Below the pieces are notes generated by a model. The model searched no databases and was not told the origin of the DNA. It saw nothing but the letters and a program-made list of their open reading frames with translations. Below are positions 15,725 to 24,253 of a stretch of 46,464 nucleotides of DNA, piece by piece; within the stretch, counting starts at the first letter, position 1, and every line of letters begins with the position of its first letter. The position numbers were made by a program, and so were the translations under genes. The stretch is from an uncultured Acidimicrobiales bacterium. Lineage in GTDB: Bacteria > Actinomycetota > Acidimicrobiia > Acidimicrobiales > UBA10347. The DNA lies in assembly GCA_937991435.1 (NCBI GenBank), contig CALKPY010000119.1, positions 1 through 46,464 on the forward strand. The letters are read 5' to 3'.

Positions 15725-16912
15725 ATGAACAACATGAACAGCCCCTCACATCCGATACGTGCGCGTGTGTCGCGTCTCCGCCGAGGCGTCGCCATCACGG
15801 CGATTGGCCTCGCGATTGGCTTCAATCCTGCACAGGCGCAAGAGTCGATCGACGACGCACGCGGGCAGCGTGATCAGACACGTCTTGAGGAACTCAGAGC
15901 ACGAGCAGCGGTCGACGTGCTCGACGCTGAATTTGAAGACATCCAGGCCGCGTACGACGCCGCCGATGACCTTGTATCGCTTGTGCAAGCCCGAACCACA
16001 TCGGTTGAGGCTCAACTTGAACTCACCCAAATCCGTTTGGCTCGAAGTGACATGGCGATTGCGTGGGCCGAATACGACCGCGAAAAGGTCGATGCTGAAC
16101 TCGCGGCACTCGCCGTCAACCGATATCTCGGTGTTTCGGCAAACAAGAGCATTCTTGAAGACGCCGACCTTAACGAGACGCTGACACGAAATGCAGTTCT
16201 CGAAGTTGTACAACGCGCCGGTAGCGACGTTGTCGACGATGCCCGATCTGCGGCGGACCGTTACGAGGAACTCAAAGAGCGCGCCGAACGCGACCTCGAA
16301 GAGGTCACTCGACTCGAAGCACAACTTGAGACTGAGCTCGAACAGCTCGAAGAAGCCCGAGATGCTCGAGCCAGCGCCCGAGACGCGTTGGCTGACCGCC
16401 GCTCTGAATGGACCGACAGGGTTGCTGAACTCGAAGACGAAGAGCAACGGCTCACGGACTTCATTCGAACGGAGACGCAGCGGGCAGAAACGCAGTCGGC
16501 ACTCGATGCAGCACAGTCGACAAAGGGTTATGTGTGGCCGACCGCCGGCGGCATCGGTTCGTACTTCGGTTATCGAGTACACCCGGTTCTCGGCTACTCG
16601 AGGTTGCATGGCGGACTCGACATTGGTGGACGAATGGGTCAACCAATCTGGGCGGCGAAAGAGGGCGTTGTCATACTCGCCGGCGTCAACGGCGGCTACG
16701 GAAACACCATCGTTATCGATCACGGCAACGGCATCGCGACCCTCTATGCACACCAGTCAAGCTTTGAAGTTGCAGTTGGTGACACCGTCGAAACCGGAGA
16801 ACACATCGGCAACGTCGGTTCCACGGGACTTTCGACAGGCCCTCACCTGCACTTTGAGGTGCGCATAGATGGCGAGGTCAACGACCCCTTGCCGTACCTG
16901 CCATCGCGCTAG
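15725..16912 (+). CDS. Secreted M23 (LytM-type) peptidase with coiled coil
   Basis: A 395-residue exported cell-wall hydrolase-like protein. A basic N-terminus (HPIRARVSRLRRG) precedes a hydrophobic core and an AQAQ cleavage region near residue 40. A long coiled coil rich in Glu and Arg fills about residues 45-265, as in EnvC/NlpD-type amidase activators. The C-terminal LytM domain has the zinc ligands in YSRLHGGLDIGG (HxxxD) and GPHLHFEVR (HxH) and the segment GGYGNTIVIDHGNGIATLYAHQ, so it appears catalytically complete. The ATG at 15725 is chosen because it gives a proper signal peptide; an in-frame ATG at 15734 is also possible. No division genes are adjacent. Confidence 0.88.
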   Translation: MNNMNSPSHPIRARVSRLRRGVAITAIGLAIGFNPAQAQESIDDARGQRDQTRLEELRARAAVDVLDAEFEDIQAAYDAADDLVSLVQARTTSVEAQLELTQIRLARSDMAIAWAEYDREKVDAELAALAVNRYLGVSANKSILEDADLNETLTRNAVLEVVQRAGSDVVDDARSAADRYEELKERAERDLEEVTRLEAQLETELEQLEEARDARASARDALADRRSEWTDRVAELEDEEQRLTDFIRTETQRAETQSALDAAQSTKGYVWPTAGGIGSYFGYRVHPVLGYSRLHGGLDIGGRMGQPIWAAKEGVVILAGVNGGYGNTIVIDHGNGIATLYAHQSSFEVAVGDTVETGEHIGNVGSTGLSTGPHLHFEVRIDGEVNDPLPYLPSR

Positions 16913-16930
16913 AACCCATAGCGCTAGAAC
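16906..16930. repeat. Short direct repeat at the convergent gene ends
   Basis: GCGCTAGAAC occurs at 16906-16915 and again at 16921-16930, a 15-bp period. The first copy contains the TAG stop of the M23 peptidase gene; the second ends just before the last base of the opposite-strand dioxygenase gene. It looks like a small tandem duplication without an evident role. Confidence 0.6.
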
Positions 16931-17497
16931 TCAGTCGGGCGGGCTGATCTCGAACTGAGCCGGCGCTGGGTTGCCGTGTCCATTGGGACAAACGCGCACC
17001 CCAACGTTGTCATTCCACAAGGCGAGAGCGCCGCCCAGCTCGGTCTCGATGTCGTTCAAGTGGAACCTAACCCGATGAACTTCGGCCGCGCACGTTTCGC
17101 AGTACCAGACAACTTCGTCGAGGTCATCGGGTCCGCGTGGTCGCTCGATAACGAGCCCCCACGTGTCGGGTGGGCGGTGCGGCGAATGAGCCACGAAGGC
17201 CGGTACGAGCATGATCTCGCCTTCGTGAACCCACCGAGGCTCCACCTGGCCATCGACGAGTAGATCGACACGAATCGAACCTCGGAGCTGCATGAAAATC
17301 TCGTCGTACGGATCGATGTGAAAATCAGAGCGAGCGTTTGGACCGCTCACGATCATGAAAATCAGATCAGCGGAGCGCCACACTTGTCGATTCGACACTG
17401 GGGGAGTGAACGAATCTTGGTGTTGCTGAATCCACGCGAACAGGTTGAACGCCGACCCGCGTGGCGTCGATTGCGGCGCGCTGTCTGAGTCGGTCAT
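16931..17497 (-). CDS. nbaC: 3-hydroxyanthranilate 3,4-dioxygenase
   Basis: A 188-residue cupin of 3-HAO length; the enzyme opens 3-hydroxyanthranilate to the precursor of quinolinate in tryptophan degradation or NAD synthesis. Active-site iron ligands are His60 and Glu66 in SDFHIDPYDEIF and His104 in FVAHSPHRP. WGLVIERPRGPDDLDEVVWYC is also characteristic. Bacterial enzymes carry a second, rubredoxin-like iron bound by two CxxC pairs; here the first pair is intact (Cys133, Cys136) but the second is CPNGH (Cys170, His174), missing one cysteine. The ATG overlaps the stop of the DUF2510 gene (ATGA), and no other kynurenine-pathway gene is present. Confidence 0.88.
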   Translation of the reverse strand: MTDSDSAPQSTPRGSAFNLFAWIQQHQDSFTPPVSNRQVWRSADLIFMIVSGPNARSDFHIDPYDEIFMQLRGSIRVDLLVDGQVEPRWVHEGEIMLVPAFVAHSPHRPPDTWGLVIERPRGPDDLDEVVWYCETCAAEVHRVRFHLNDIETELGGALALWNDNVGVRVCPNGHGNPAPAQFEISPPD

Positions 17498-17820
17498 GGC
17501 TGAACCAGCGCCACCACAAAAATCGCTATGAGGCCAAGAAAGACCAGGCAAGAAACAAACACCGCAATGCGATCTGCGGCCTTGCGTGGTCGGAGCGGAA
17601 AAAGAGCATCTTCGATGGGGGCTGCAGGTGCGGCATCGGTCGACGCTTCGGTGCGGGGAGCATGATTGATTCCGGGGGGATCGATGCCGGCCTGGTTGCC
17701 GGTACGAACCCGTTCGGTCCATTTCTGGCCGTCCCACCAGCGGTTATCAAAGCGCCCAAATGGGTCAGCATTCCAGCCGCGGGTGCTGGGATCGTCGCCA
17801 GGCGTTGAACTGAGCTTCAT
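17494..17820 (-). CDS. DUF2510 domain membrane protein
   Basis: A 108-residue protein. The N-terminal third, GWNADPFGRFDNRWWDGQKWTERVR, is a DUF2510 motif (G-W-x2-D-P, WWDGxxWT), common in actinobacterial membrane proteins. A Pro/Ala-rich linker follows, and a single C-terminal transmembrane helix (AVFVSCLVFLGLIAIFVVALV) ends the protein, so the DUF2510 part probably faces the cytoplasm. The start ATG overlaps the J-domain gene stop, and its own stop overlaps the dioxygenase start, both by 4 bases, indicating a tightly coupled three-gene operon. Function unknown. Confidence 0.8.
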   Translation of the reverse strand: MKLSSTPGDDPSTRGWNADPFGRFDNRWWDGQKWTERVRTGNQAGIDPPGINHAPRTEASTDAAPAAPIEDALFPLRPRKAADRIAVFVSCLVFLGLIAIFVVALVQP

Positions 17821-18374
17821 GAGCGGGGAGAGGGATCGAGCCGCGACGGGGACCGAAGCCGATCGGCAAGTTCGGCAACGACGTCGGCGATAGGTGGAGC
17901 TTCGCCAGCGCCCAACGGCTCGAGGCTGAACATCACGGTGCTGAGGTCGTCGCTTGGTGTGATTTCTGCAGTCAGCTGAGAGGCGGCCCACCCCTGCCGT
18001 TCGATAACGACCTGGATCAAGTTCGAATCGCGATCAACATATGCGACATGGCCTACATGCTCGGCGGCCTGGCATAAGCGTGCGAACACGTCGCCAGGAC
18101 GGGCGTAGAGCACCAACGGTGGCGGTTCCGGGCTGTGGCTCGGCAATGGCGCCGGAAGCGGGCGTATGCCGTCTGCGGTGTGATCACGCAGCACCCGGAA
18201 TGCAGCGACGATGCGGTCAGTGCGATTGGCCGCATCGGCGTCACTGGCATGGTCAGGATGGTTGATGAGCAGTAGTTCGCGGTACTGGCGGCGAACGTCG
18301 TCCCAAACAGCACCAGGTTCCACCTGCAAAGTGCGCAGTGCATCGGCGGTGTCCACCCCAACGACAGTAGTCAC
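17817..18374 (-). CDS. J-domain (DnaJ-like) protein
   Basis: About 185 residues. An N-terminal J-domain is visible as ADALRTLQVEPGAVWDDVRRQYREL then LINHPDHASD, containing the HPD tripeptide that stimulates Hsp70, then TDRIVAAFRVLRDH. A Pro-rich linker and a C-terminal region of about 100 residues (LVLYARPGDVFARLCQAAEHVGHVAYVDRD) are unrecognised. There is no Gly/Phe or zinc-finger region, so it is a type III J-protein. The start is uncertain: in-frame GTGs at 18374 and 18356 both lack a clear Shine-Dalgarno. It heads the J-domain/DUF2510/dioxygenase operon, just below the hppA terminator. Confidence 0.75.
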   Translation of the reverse strand: MTTVVGVDTADALRTLQVEPGAVWDDVRRQYRELLLINHPDHASDADAANRTDRIVAAFRVLRDHTADGIRPLPAPLPSHSPEPPPLVLYARPGDVFARLCQAAEHVGHVAYVDRDSNLIQVVIERQGWAASQLTAEITPSDDLSTVMFSLEPLGAGEAPPIADVVAELADRLRSPSRLDPSPRS

Positions 18375-18433
18375 CGGCGGCGTTGAGTCGAGGTTCTGCC
18401 CGTTATTGATCGAGAGGTTTGACGACAAAAAGT

Positions 18434-18472
18434 AATCAGACGCCGGTTGCACAAGGCATCCGACGTCTGATT
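18434..18472 (-). terminator. Rho-independent terminator downstream of hppA
   Basis: A 13-bp stem with one mismatch (AATCAGACGCCGG at 18434-18446 with CCGACGTCTGATT at 18460-18472) has a 13-base loop. Read on the minus strand it is followed by ACTTTTTG. It lies just past the hppA stop at 18495. Confidence 0.85.
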
Positions 18473-18494
18473 TCATCCCCCCGGATGTGCCTCG

Positions 18495-20573
18495 TTAAAC
18501 GAAGGCAGAAGCAAAGATCAGTGACACGATCGTCATGACTTTGATCAGAATGTTCATCGCTGGTCCAGACGTGTCCTTGAACGGATCACCGACAGTGTCG
18601 CCAATTACTGCTGCTGAGTGAGCATCGGAACCCTTGCCGCCGTGGTGACCAGCTTCGATGTACTTCTTCGCGTTGTCCCAGGCGCCGCCAGCGTTGGACA
18701 TGTAAATGGCGAGTGCAAAGCCGCTGACAAGAGCACCTGCGAGGAATCCGCCGAGGGCATTGACATCGATGAAACCAATGATGAGCGGTACGAGAATTGC
18801 GAGCCCACCAGGGATCACCATCTCGCGAAGCGACGCCTTGGTCGAGATCTCGATGCAACGAGCGCTGTCAGGTTCGACCCCAGGCAGCCCCTCCCGGAGT
18901 CCGGGAATCTCGCGGAACTGACGGCGAACTTCTTCGATCATGGCCGACGCTGCTCGACCAACGGCGTCGATCGTGAGCGCTGCGAACAGGAACGGCAACA
19001 TGGCGCCGAGGAACAGTCCGATAAAGACTTCCACATTGCCGATGTCGAGGTTCAGCGATTCGGCCGGGTTGGCAGCGGTGATCGCCTGATCGAACGAGGC
19101 GAACAGTGCAAGCGCTGTGATGGCTGCAGAACCCACGGCGAAGCCCTTTGCTACCGCTGCGGTGGTGTTCCCAAGCGAGTCGAGCGAGTCGGTGACCTCG
19201 CGTACTTCAGGCGGAAGGTCAGCCATCTCGGCAATTCCGCCGGCGTTGTCAGCGATTGGCCCGTAGGCATCGACACCGACGACCACGCCGGTGGTGGCGA
19301 GCATGCCGATGGCTGCAATGGCGATGCCATAGATGCCGCCCTCTGATGTGTCACCCAAGGCTTGCTGTCCCGCCCAATAGGCGGTTCCGATCGCGACGGC
19401 GATCAACGACACAGACGCGGCAACCGAGACCATGCCGGCAGAAATGCCCTTGAGGATCACCGTTGCAGGACCGGTCTCGGCCTGCTGCGCTATGGCCTTG
19501 ACAGTGCCGTAGTGATCGCTGGTCCAAATCTCGGCAACCTTGCCGATCATCCAGCCTGCGACGAGCCCAATGACGACAGCGGCAGGAAGAGCCCAACGGG
19601 TGTCGCCTTCGAAGATCATTGCGCCAGCGACAAACACGCCGATAACGGTGACACCCATCGCGACGTTTGTGCCCATATGCAGGGCACGCGAAAGGTCCTT
19701 GATATCGCTTGACTCACCGCTACGAACGGTGAAGCTACCGAGGATCGATCCCACCATGCCGATGGCCGCAATCACGAACGGCCACATGACCAGTTCGAGC
19801 TGACTCGCACCTAGTGGAGTCCAACCGGCCGCGACGGCGAAGGTGGTGAAGGCCATTGGAGCAAGGATCGAACCGCTATAGCTCTCGAAAAGGTCAGCAC
19901 CCATGCCGGCAACGTCGCCGACGTTATCGCCGACGTTGTCGGCGATAGTTGCGGGGTTACGAGGGTCGTCTTCGGGAATTCCCGCTTCGACCTTGCCTAC
20001 GAGGTCGGCGCCGACATCTGCTGCTTTGGTGTAAATACCGCCGCCGACGCGGCTGAACAACGCAATTGAACTTGCGCCGAGACCGAACGCGGTGATGACC
20101 TCGAACGGTGCGTCGACCTCGATCCATTCAACGAACAGCAGGTAACAAAAGACGAGACCTAACAGACTCAAGCCAGCAACGCAAAATCCCATGACTGCTC
20201 CACCTTTGAACGCCAGCGGAAGAGCCTTTTGCGGCCCAACAATCGCAGCGTTGGTGGTTCGTGCGTTGGCCATCGTGGCAACGGTCATGCCCGCCCAACC
20301 AGCACCTGCTGACAGCACGGCGCCGATCACATAGCTGACTGCCGACCAGGGGTCGAGCAACACAGAAATGAGCACGATCATGATCACCACGAATCCGGCA
20401 ACCCATGTGTACTCCTGTTTCAAGAAGGCTCGCGAACCCTCTTGAATGGCACGCATGAGATAGCGCATTCGTTCATTGCCGGGATCAGCGGCTTTGACGA
20501 CGGTGTAGTAAAAACCTGCGAGGGCGAGTGCAGCCAGTGCGCTCGCTCCTGCAAGATACGGAATAGCGTCCAC
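18495..20573 (-). CDS. hppA: Membrane-bound ion-translocating pyrophosphatase
   Basis: A 692-residue polytopic protein that couples hydrolysis of pyrophosphate to pumping of H+ or Na+ across the membrane. The pyrophosphate site is visible in [32 protein letters not shown], quoted here as [18 protein letters not shown] and [20 protein letters not shown], with C-terminal [21 protein letters not shown]. The cation-dependence motif reads [10 protein letters not shown]: alanine rather than lysine after GNTT indicates a K+-stimulated type, which includes both Na+ and H+ pumps. GTG 20573 is chosen because GGAGGG lies 10 bases upstream. A terminator follows. It diverges from the cyclo-ligase gene. 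Confidence 0.95.
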   Translation of the reverse strand: MDAIPYLAGASALAALALAGFYYTVVKAADPGNERMRYLMRAIQEGSRAFLKQEYTWVAGFVVIMIVLISVLLDPWSAVSYVIGAVLSAGAGWAGMTVATMANARTTNAAIVGPQKALPLAFKGGAVMGFCVAGLSLLGLVFCYLLFVEWIEVDAPFEVITAFGLGASSIALFSRVGGGIYTKAADVGADLVGKVEAGIPEDDPRNPATIADNVGDNVGDVAGMGADLFESYSGSILAPMAFTTFAVAAGWTPLGASQLELVMWPFVIAAIGMVGSILGSFTVRSGESSDIKDLSRALHMGTNVAMGVTVIGVFVAGAMIFEGDTRWALPAAVVIGLVAGWMIGKVAEIWTSDHYGTVKAIAQQAETGPATVILKGISAGMVSVAASVSLIAVAIGTAYWAGQQALGDTSEGGIYGIAIAAIGMLATTGVVVGVDAYGPIADNAGGIAEMADLPPEVREVTDSLDSLGNTTAAVAKGFAVGSAAITALALFASFDQAITAANPAESLNLDIGNVEVFIGLFLGAMLPFLFAALTIDAVGRAASAMIEEVRRQFREIPGLREGLPGVEPDSARCIEISTKASLREMVIPGGLAILVPLIIGFIDVNALGGFLAGALVSGFALAIYMSNAGGAWDNAKKYIEAGHHGGKGSDAHSAAVIGDTVGDPFKDTSGPAMNILIKVMTIVSLIFASAFV

Positions 20574-20704
20574 GTTGACGGTTCCCTCCAGCGGTGGTTC
20601 AGCGGCCGGACGGTAGTGCCGTCGCGGCCCGAATCGCAATCTCGCACCATCATTTCTGGTGGACGTAACTGAGACCCGGCAGCGGTGACCCTACAGTTCG
20701 GGAG

Positions 20705-21280
20705 GTGCATGATGGTGACTTGAGAGCACAACTACGCGATGAGGCACGTGCGAAGCGCCGTGATCTGGCTCTCGCAGACCGCCAAATAGCGACTGAACAA
20801 CTGGCCTCGCACGTGGCGAGCCTCAGTTCTTGTTTAGCGGGAAAAGTCGTTGGCGTCTTTATCGCTGATGACGGCGAACCTGACTTGTCGAGCACGATCG
20901 AGCTCCTACGCCGATTGGATTCGCGACCGGCACTGCCCGTTCTCGACAAGGACCGAGCTTCCCGCACGATGGGTTTCATGGAATGGATCGATGGTGATGA
21001 TTTGTTTCAGGGAACGTTCGGCATAATGCGGCCGCCGCCAGGTGATCTCTTGGTGCCCGACGTCGTGTTCGTGCCGCTTGTCGCCTTTGACCGGTCTCTC
21101 AGTCGTCTGGGCCGCGGGTCTGGCTTCTACGACCGATGGCTGGGAGCGCGCAACAGTTCGTCGCCGCCCCTGACGATCGGCGCTGCATTTGAAGTTCAAC
21201 GGTGTGATGTGGTGCCGCTGCAATCTCACGATGTACCTCTGGATGTGCTGGTGACGGATCTTGGTGTGCGCTGGCGCTAA
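20705..21280 (+). CDS. 5-formyltetrahydrofolate cyclo-ligase
   Basis: Up to 191 residues, normal for this enzyme, which converts 5-formyl-THF to 5,10-methenyl-THF with ATP. N-terminal LRDEARAKRRDLALADR is the ATP/phosphate-binding helix, the centre has GIMRPPPGD, and the signature is VPLVAFDRSLSRLGRGSGFYDRWL (given in part: VPLVAFD and RLGRGSGFYDRW). The start is unsettled: GTG 20705 overlaps a GGAGG sequence, while TTG 20720 would place GGAGG 14 bases upstream. It is divergent from hppA and precedes trkA by about 80 bases. Confidence 0.9.
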   Translation: MHDGDLRAQLRDEARAKRRDLALADRQIATEQLASHVASLSSCLAGKVVGVFIADDGEPDLSSTIELLRRLDSRPALPVLDKDRASRTMGFMEWIDGDDLFQGTFGIMRPPPGDLLVPDVVFVPLVAFDRSLSRLGRGSGFYDRWLGARNSSSPPLTIGAAFEVQRCDVVPLQSHDVPLDVLVTDLGVRWR

Positions 21281-21359
21281 GCCTGATCGGGTGGGTTACG
21301 CGCAGTGATTCGTGCGAATGTCGTGTATTGGCCATGTTGAGGCGCAATGATGGTGAGTC

Positions 21360-22709
21360 GTGCACGTAATTGTTGTCGGTGCGGGCGAAGTCGGTACGCA
21401 CATCGCTCAGTTACTCAGTCGAGAGGGTCACGATGTGACCGTCGTTGAGCAGGACAACGCGCGTGTTGCCGAAATCGACCGCATGCTCGATGTATCGATC
21501 GTGAAGGGCAGCGCTACCGACCCTGCTGTTATGCGGCGCGCCGGTGTGTGCGACGCGGACCTCGTCGTGGCGGCAACCTCGAGCGACGATGTCAATCTCG
21601 TAGCGTCGCTCATCGCCAAACTCGAAGGCGCACGACAACGGGTTGTGCGTCTTGAGCGTCCTTCCCTTCGGCTCGCCGACGCTGCCAAGTTGCATGAAGC
21701 GGTCGGAGCCGATCGGGTCATCGATCCTGATGCAGCCGTCGCGAAGGAGATCCTCGACCTGTTGTCGTACCCGGGAGCGACAGAAATCGCCCACCTGGCT
21801 GAGAACGAATTGTTGATGGTTTCAGCCCGACTGAGTCCAACCGCACCCTTCGTCGGCCAACGCCTCAGCGATATTGCTGCTCGGTTGGCTCCTGAGTGGG
21901 ATTTCATTGTTTGCACGATCACTCGTGACGGTCAGACGATCGTGGCCCGCACCGATCAGCAGTTACGTGACGGTGACACGGTTCGGATCGTCTGCAAGAC
22001 CAACGCGAGAACCGAGGTCATGCGCCAACTTGGTCTCGCAGCTCGCGAGCACCATCGCTTGATGATCCTTGGCGGAGGCCGAACTGGCGAAATGCTTGCT
22101 CGCTCGCTACTAGCGAAGGGCCACATCGTTTCGATTATCGAGCGCAACGAATCCCGTGCTAACGAACTCGCAGACACCATCGACGGGGCACTCGTTCTCC
22201 TCGGCGATATCACCGACGGGCAGTTACTGGTCGAGGAAGACATTGGCTCTTACGACGCTGTTGTTGCTCTCACAGGCGAAGACGACGCCAACATTTTGGC
22301 GTGCCTGTTTGCGAAAAAGGCTGGAGCGCGAGAGACGATTGCGGTACTGCACCGTCTTGAGTTGCGTGGACTGCTGAGCGATGCTGGTGTCGATGTGGCC
22401 ATCTCGCCTCGAACCGCCAGCGCCAATGAGGTGTTGCGCACACTTCAAGGTGGCGTGAGCGCCGTGGCGACATCGCTCGATGACGATATTGCGTTCTACG
22501 AGGTCGAGATCGCAGCAGGCTCAAAGGCCGATGGTGTGACGATCGCCGATCTCCGATTGCCGCACGACACGCTCGTCGCTGCCGTCTCTCGCGACGGTGA
22601 GACCTCGATGTGTCGAGGTAGTACCCAACTGCAGCCAGGGGATCATGTGGTGTTCACGGCTCACGGCAAAGATGTGGAGCATCTGCGCAAGGTCTTTGCG
22701 AAGTCGTGA
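21360..22709 (+). CDS. trkA: Trk potassium uptake regulatory subunit TrkA
   Basis: A 449-residue protein with two RCK_N/RCK_C units, the standard TrkA layout. The first NAD-binding motif is HVIVVGAGEVGTHIAQLLS, with the acidic VVEQD end of the second strand; the second is MILGGGRTGEMLARSLLAKG. RCK_C domains follow each (SPTAPFVGQRLSDIAARL; AGSKADGVTIADLRLP). TrkA sits on the cytoplasmic face and gates TrkH by nucleotide binding. Its stop overlaps the first trkH start (GTGA at 22706-22709). One TrkA gene therefore serves two channel genes in one operon. Confidence 0.95.
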   Translation: MHVIVVGAGEVGTHIAQLLSREGHDVTVVEQDNARVAEIDRMLDVSIVKGSATDPAVMRRAGVCDADLVVAATSSDDVNLVASLIAKLEGARQRVVRLERPSLRLADAAKLHEAVGADRVIDPDAAVAKEILDLLSYPGATEIAHLAENELLMVSARLSPTAPFVGQRLSDIAARLAPEWDFIVCTITRDGQTIVARTDQQLRDGDTVRIVCKTNARTEVMRQLGLAAREHHRLMILGGGRTGEMLARSLLAKGHIVSIIERNESRANELADTIDGALVLLGDITDGQLLVEEDIGSYDAVVALTGEDDANILACLFAKKAGARETIAVLHRLELRGLLSDAGVDVAISPRTASANEVLRTLQGGVSAVATSLDDDIAFYEVEIAAGSKADGVTIADLRLPHDTLVAAVSRDGETSMCRGSTQLQPGDHVVFTAHGKDVEHLRKVFAKS

Positions 22710-24253
22710 GTCGATCGAGGGCCGAGGAGTATTTCCGCCCGAGTGCCGAGGCAAACGAGCTGGGCTCCAAGACCTTTGGATTTGTTCTCGCGCTCGGAGC
22801 AACCGCCCCAGTTCTTGCACTTAGTGGTGTGCTTGGACTGGCCGACGAATCGAGTCATTCAGCCGTGATGCTCGCAGTAGCAGCAGCATTCGCGGTGTTC
22901 GCTTCCACCGTGCTTCGCCGTCGCCCCTGGCCGTCTGAGCTTCGCCGTGTTCACACGCTCAATGGAGCCGTTGTAGCGCTCGCGACACTTGGGCTTGTGT
23001 CGACCATGATCTATTTGCTCACTGGTGCGTTCAACCGGTTCGACGATGCGTTGTATGAGTCAGTCGCCGGGGTCAGCACCAGCTCACTCACGGTTTTGGC
23101 CGACCCCAGCGTGCTCAGCGATGCGCAGTTGATCTGGCGCAGCGGTACCCAGTGGCTTGGCGGTTTGCTGGGACTGTCTCTCGGAGTCGGCCTGCTTCCG
23201 TTTCTTGGTGGTTCGCGAGAACTGGCCGATCCTCGAGATCGCCGAACGGTGAGCCAGGCCCTCGCGTCGCGCCCGGTAGCAGCATTGAAACGGGTGTTGT
23301 CGATCTACTCCCTGGTCACTGTCGTTGTGGCTGCTGCACTGTTTGCCGCTGGAATGGGCGCCATCGACGGAACAGCCCATGCACTGTCGTCAGTCTCTAC
23401 GGGCGGGTTTTCGACCGAGGTAGGTTCGGTGGGGTCTTACAACAGTGTCGCCATCGAGCTAGCGACGATCGTGGTGATGGCCGGCGCCGGATCATCTGTT
23501 GCGCTCGTTTGGATGCTCTGGCGACGACAATTCAGCGATACACGACGGTCGTTCGAACTTCGTGTGGTTGCGTTGGTGACAGTCGTGGCTACAAGTTGGG
23601 TACTTGTCGCTCGGCCGAACAGCGGGCACGGGTTTTGGCGGGATCTGCTTGACTCGTTGTTCACCGTTGTTTCACTTGGCACAACGACTGGCCACCATGT
23701 CGATGACTGGGCCTCGTGGCAGCCAGGTTTGGTCATGTTGCTTCTTATCCTGCTCGCGATTGGGGGCATGGCCGGATCAGTCGCCGGTGGCCTGCGCTGG
23801 ATTCGAGCAGTCACCTTGGTCAGCTTTGTCTGGCGCGAGCTGCAGCGCCAGTTGCACCCGAACTCAGTGCGAGTCGTCAAGGTCGGCCAATCGGCGATCA
23901 GCGAGGCATCGGTCGATCGCATTCATGCTCAGCTGGTCTTTGTGAGTTCGGCATGTGCCTGCGGCGCCATCTTGTTGGGCTTCGCTGGGCTCGGAGTGGT
24001 CGAAGCGTTGTCGTTGGCCCTTAGTGCCCTCAGCACCGCCGGGCCGGGGGTGAGTGACTCGGGCACGATTGTTAATGCGTCGGAACTCAGCCGCGGAGCG
24101 CGTTTGGTGCTCATGCCGATGATGTTTGCGGGCCGGGTGTTTTTGTACCCGGCGCTGGTGTTTGTTGGCTCTCTCTGGTTCTCAGGCGAGCGTTCGATAT
24201 CAGCTCGGTCGCGTCGGGTTCGACCCTCTCAACCGGCAAAGGTCCGCCGATGA
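22706..24253 (+). CDS. trkH: TrkH-like cation channel subunit, first paralogue (altered filter)
   Basis: A 515-residue polytopic protein of the TrkH/KtrB/HKT superfamily with four membrane-pore-membrane units. Pore loops are AGVSTSSLTVL (residues 121-131), SVSTGGFST, SLGTTTGHH and ALSTAGPGV. Each loop normally carries one selectivity-filter glycine; loops 2-4 keep it but loop 1 has Ser127 where the neighbouring paralogue has Gly142 (SATGSTVL). In plant HKT transporters a serine at this site gives sodium selectivity, so this copy may differ in ion preference. The gene overlaps trkA and the second trkH by 4 bases each. The N-terminus (about 20 residues) is hydrophilic. Confidence 0.9.
   Translation: MSRSRAEEYFRPSAEANELGSKTFGFVLALGATAPVLALSGVLGLADESSHSAVMLAVAAAFAVFASTVLRRRPWPSELRRVHTLNGAVVALATLGLVSTMIYLLTGAFNRFDDALYESVAGVSTSSLTVLADPSVLSDAQLIWRSGTQWLGGLLGLSLGVGLLPFLGGSRELADPRDRRTVSQALASRPVAALKRVLSIYSLVTVVVAAALFAAGMGAIDGTAHALSSVSTGGFSTEVGSVGSYNSVAIELATIVVMAGAGSSVALVWMLWRRQFSDTRRSFELRVVALVTVVATSWVLVARPNSGHGFWRDLLDSLFTVVSLGTTTGHHVDDWASWQPGLVMLLLILLAIGGMAGSVAGGLRWIRAVTLVSFVWRELQRQLHPNSVRVVKVGQSAISEASVDRIHAQLVFVSSACACGAILLGFAGLGVVEALSLALSALSTAGPGVSDSGTIVNASELSRGARLVLMPMMFAGRVFLYPALVFVGSLWFSGERSISARSRRVRPSQPAKVRR

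Noticed and set aside
15746..16753. Minus-strand frame (335 codons) opposite the M23 peptidase gene
   Set aside because: The coiled-coil codon pattern on the plus strand leaves the antisense frame open; the product has no recognisable domain.
18618..19346. Long plus-strand frame (242 codons) opposite hppA
   Set aside because: It is antisense to highly conserved pyrophosphatase motifs and encodes a low-complexity basic/acidic product without homology.
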